Origin: Castellaniella sp. UBA6218
GTDB taxonomy: Bacteria > Pseudomonadota > Gammaproteobacteria > Burkholderiales > Burkholderiaceae_B
Direction of reading: 5' to 3'
DNA: 23,313 bases
Assembly (NCBI GenBank): GCA_002421865.1
Contig: DISE01000058.1
Span: forward strand, 29,447-52,759
Positions 21,697 to 23,313 of the stretch are shown piece by piece. Made by a program: the position numbers and the translations under genes. Under the pieces are notes generated by a model, which saw nothing but the letters and a program-made list of their open reading frames with translations, had not been told where the DNA came from and made no database searches. Positions within the stretch are counted from its first letter, which is position 1. Each line of letters opens with the position of its first letter.

Positions 21697-22056
21697 ATGA
21701 ATCTGGCACAGTACTTTCCCGTGCTGCTTTTCATCATCGTCGCCACGCTGATCGGCGCGGCCCTGCTGGGCGCGGGCCGCCTGCTGGGCAGGAACGTGCC
21801 GGACGCCGAAAAGCTGTCGGCCTACGAATGCGGCTTCGAGACCTTCGGCGACTCGCGCATGAAGTTCGACGTGCGCTATTACCTCGTGGCCATCCTGTTC
21901 ATCATGTTCGACCTGGAAATCGCCTTCCTGTTCCCCTGGGCCATGGCCAATGGCGTGGTGGGCATGACGGGCTTCTGGGCGGTCGCCATCTTCCTGGGCG
22001 TGCTGACGGTCGGCTTCATCTACGAATGGCGGCGCGGCGCGCTGGACTGGGAATAA
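21697..22056 (+). CDS. nuoA: NADH-quinone oxidoreductase subunit A
   Basis: A membrane subunit of respiratory complex I at the quinone end of the membrane arm. The 119-residue protein has three helices (about 7-28, 63-83 and 88-108). The conserved loop LSAYECGFETFGDSRMKFDVRYYLVAILFIMFDLEIAFLFPW carries C45, which takes part in the active/deactive transition in the mitochondrial homologue. I choose the ATG at 21697 (MNLAQYFPVLL); an ATG at 21679 would add six residues. It is the first gene of the operon, 12 nt before nuoB. Confidence 0.96.
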   Translation: MNLAQYFPVLLFIIVATLIGAALLGAGRLLGRNVPDAEKLSAYECGFETFGDSRMKFDVRYYLVAILFIMFDLEIAFLFPWAMANGVVGMTGFWAVAIFLGVLTVGFIYEWRRGALDWE

Positions 22057-22068
22057 AGGGGGTTCATC

Positions 22069-22545
22069 ATGGCTATCGAAGGTGTCATGGACAAAGGCTT
22101 CATCACCACCAGCGCGGACAAGTTCCTGAACTGGGCAAAGACGGGCTCGCTGTGGCCCATGACGTTCGGCCTGGCCTGCTGCGCGGTCGAGATGATGCAC
22201 GCCGGCGCGGCGCGTTACGACCTGGACCAGTTCGGCATCATCTTCCGTCCCAGCCCGCGCCAGTCCGACCTGATGATCGTGGCCGGCACGCTGTGCAACA
22301 AGATGGCCCCGGCCCTGCGCAAGGTCTACGACCAGATGCCCGAGCCCCGCTGGGTGGTGTCCATGGGCTCCTGTGCCAACGGCGGCGGCTATTACCACTA
22401 TTCCTATTCCGTGGTGCGCGGCTGTGACCGCATCGTGCCGGTGGACGTCTACGTGCCGGGCTGTCCGCCCACGGCGGAAGCCCTGGTCTACGGCCTGCTC
22501 CAGATGCAGAACAAGATCCGCCTGACCAACACCATCGCCCGCTAG
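22069..22545 (+). CDS. nuoB: NADH-quinone oxidoreductase subunit B
   Basis: The complex I subunit that carries the [4Fe-4S] cluster N2, the last electron carrier before quinone. The 158-residue protein has all cluster ligands: C37 and C38 in FGLACCAVEMM, C102 in VSMGSCANGGGYY and C132 in VPGCPPTAEAL. IIFRPSPRQSDLMIVAGT is the conserved segment facing NuoD. AAAGGGGG precedes the ATG at 22069. Length and sequence are standard. Confidence 0.97.
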   Translation: MAIEGVMDKGFITTSADKFLNWAKTGSLWPMTFGLACCAVEMMHAGAARYDLDQFGIIFRPSPRQSDLMIVAGTLCNKMAPALRKVYDQMPEPRWVVSMGSCANGGGYYHYSYSVVRGCDRIVPVDVYVPGCPPTAEALVYGLLQMQNKIRLTNTIAR

Positions 22546-22573
22546 GCGCCGTCCAACCGCTGACACACACGCT

Positions 22574-23185
22574 ATGACACGGCTACAGACTTTAGACACG
22601 AATCTGCGCGCGGTCCTGGGGGCCTCGGCCGAATTGACCGAAGACCGGGGCGAACTCACCCTGCGGGTGCCCGCCGACGCCTGGGTGGATACCTGTCGCG
22701 TGCTGCGCGACCACGCCAGCCTGCGCTTCGAGACCTGCGTCGACCTCTGCGGGGTCGATTATTCCGCCTGGAAGGCGCCCACCTACGACGCCAGCGGCGC
22801 GCATCCCCAGCGCTTCGCCGTGGTGATCCACCTGCTGTCGGTGACGCACAACTGGCGTCTGCGGGTGCGGGCCTACGCGCCGGATGACGCCTTTCCGGTG
22901 ATCGCCTCGCTGGTGGACATCTGGCCCTCGGTCAACTGGTACGAACGCGAAGCCTTCGATCTGTACGGCATCGTCTTCGAAGGCCACCCCGACCTGCGCC
23001 GCATCCTGACGGACTACGGCTTCATCGGCCACCCGTTCCGCAAGGATTTCCCGATTTCCGGGCACGTGGAAATGCGCTACGACCCTGAACAGAAGCGCGT
23101 CGTCTATCAGCCCGTCACGATCGAACCGCGCGAGATCACTCCGCGCGTCGTGCGCGAAGACCACTACGGCATTGAACGGTACTGA
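22574..23185 (+). CDS. nuoC: NADH-quinone oxidoreductase subunit C
   Basis: A hydrophilic subunit of the complex I peripheral arm (30-kDa type), 203 residues, not fused to NuoD as it is in E. coli. Family marks are LSVTHNWRLRVRAY, the signature SVNWYEREAFDLYGIVFEGHPDLRRILTDYGFIGHPFRKDFP, and the end YQPVTIEPREITPRVVREDHYG. It starts 28 nt after nuoB and ends one base before the nuoD ATG. Confidence 0.96.
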   Translation: MTRLQTLDTNLRAVLGASAELTEDRGELTLRVPADAWVDTCRVLRDHASLRFETCVDLCGVDYSAWKAPTYDASGAHPQRFAVVIHLLSVTHNWRLRVRAYAPDDAFPVIASLVDIWPSVNWYEREAFDLYGIVFEGHPDLRRILTDYGFIGHPFRKDFPISGHVEMRYDPEQKRVVYQPVTIEPREITPRVVREDHYGIERY

Positions 23186-23186
23186 C

Positions 23187-23313
23187 ATGGCAGAAATCCA
23201 GAACTACAACCTGAACTTCGGCCCGCAGCACCCGGCCGCGCACGGGGTGTTGCGCCTGGTGCTCGAACTGGACGGCGAAGTCGTCCAGCGCGCCGACCCG
23301 CACATCGGCCTGC
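23187..23313 (+). CDS. nuoD: NADH-quinone oxidoreductase subunit D, N-terminal part (cut by right edge)
   Basis: The first 42 codons of the 49-kDa subunit, which together with NuoB forms the quinone site. MAEIQNYNLNFGPQHPAAHGVLRLVLELDGE is the conserved start, with the GPQHPAAHG motif. The ATG lies one base after the nuoC stop, so the two are translationally linked. Confidence 0.95.
   Translation, partial: MAEIQNYNLNFGPQHPAAHGVLRLVLELDGEVVQRADPHIGL

Overview
The window is a GC-rich stretch of bacterial chromosome that reads as ordinary core genome of a betaproteobacterium, most likely family Alcaligenaceae (Bordetella/Achromobacter/Castellaniella-like). This placement is an inference from the order cysS-alkA-accA-tilS-lysC-tRNA-Ser, a 'Bordetella/Neisseria-type' trimeric porin, a DUF4148 small exported protein and a nuoABCD operon start. 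No phage, transposase, integrase or CRISPR array is visible.

Layout. 1-673 (minus) is the N-terminal part of a chemotaxis receptor that runs off the left edge. 674-1196 is a gene-free region with several DnaA-box-like 9-mers in two matching inverted pairs around an AT-rich core, followed by a palindrome just before an MscS channel gene (plus). Converging on mscS are trmJ and cysE (minus, overlapping by 8 nt). Divergent from trmJ runs suhB, then a TerC/CBS/CorC-like membrane protein. Next comes a minus-strand cluster of a TPR protein, an exported cyclophilin and lpxH. Divergent from it is the plus-strand series cysS, alkA-like glycosylase, accA, tilS and lysC, ending with tRNA-Ser(GCU) and a strong hairpin terminator.

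The accessory part is at 14.3-16 kb. A 316-residue protein (14368-15318, minus) has a disordered Ser/Pro/acidic N-terminus and a C-terminal half carrying an apparent Cys-His-Asp papain-like triad. Upstream of it is a full match to the HrpL-type promoter consensus (GGAACC, 16 nt, CCACGAA). I read it as an orphan type III secretion effector, possibly a deamidase or cysteine protease. This is the most interesting item in the window. Next to it are a BamE-like lipoprotein and, divergently, a diadenosine tetraphosphate phosphorylase-like gene.

The right part holds an overlapping pair on the minus strand (FMN-dependent alpha-hydroxy-acid dehydrogenase, then a SpmA/SpmB-like fused membrane protein). 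It is followed by a major porin with a long leader and four successive hairpins after it, a small DUF4148 protein with its own terminator, and the start of the respiratory complex I operon nuoA-nuoB-nuoC-nuoD (nuoD cut by the right edge).

Most genes are housekeeping: cysteine synthesis and charging (cysE, cysS), tRNA modification (trmJ, tilS), lipid A and fatty acid synthesis (lpxH, accA), aspartate-family amino acids (lysC), DNA repair (alkA) and energy (nuo, lactate dehydrogenase-like). All functional calls rest on reading motifs by eye; no database search was run.
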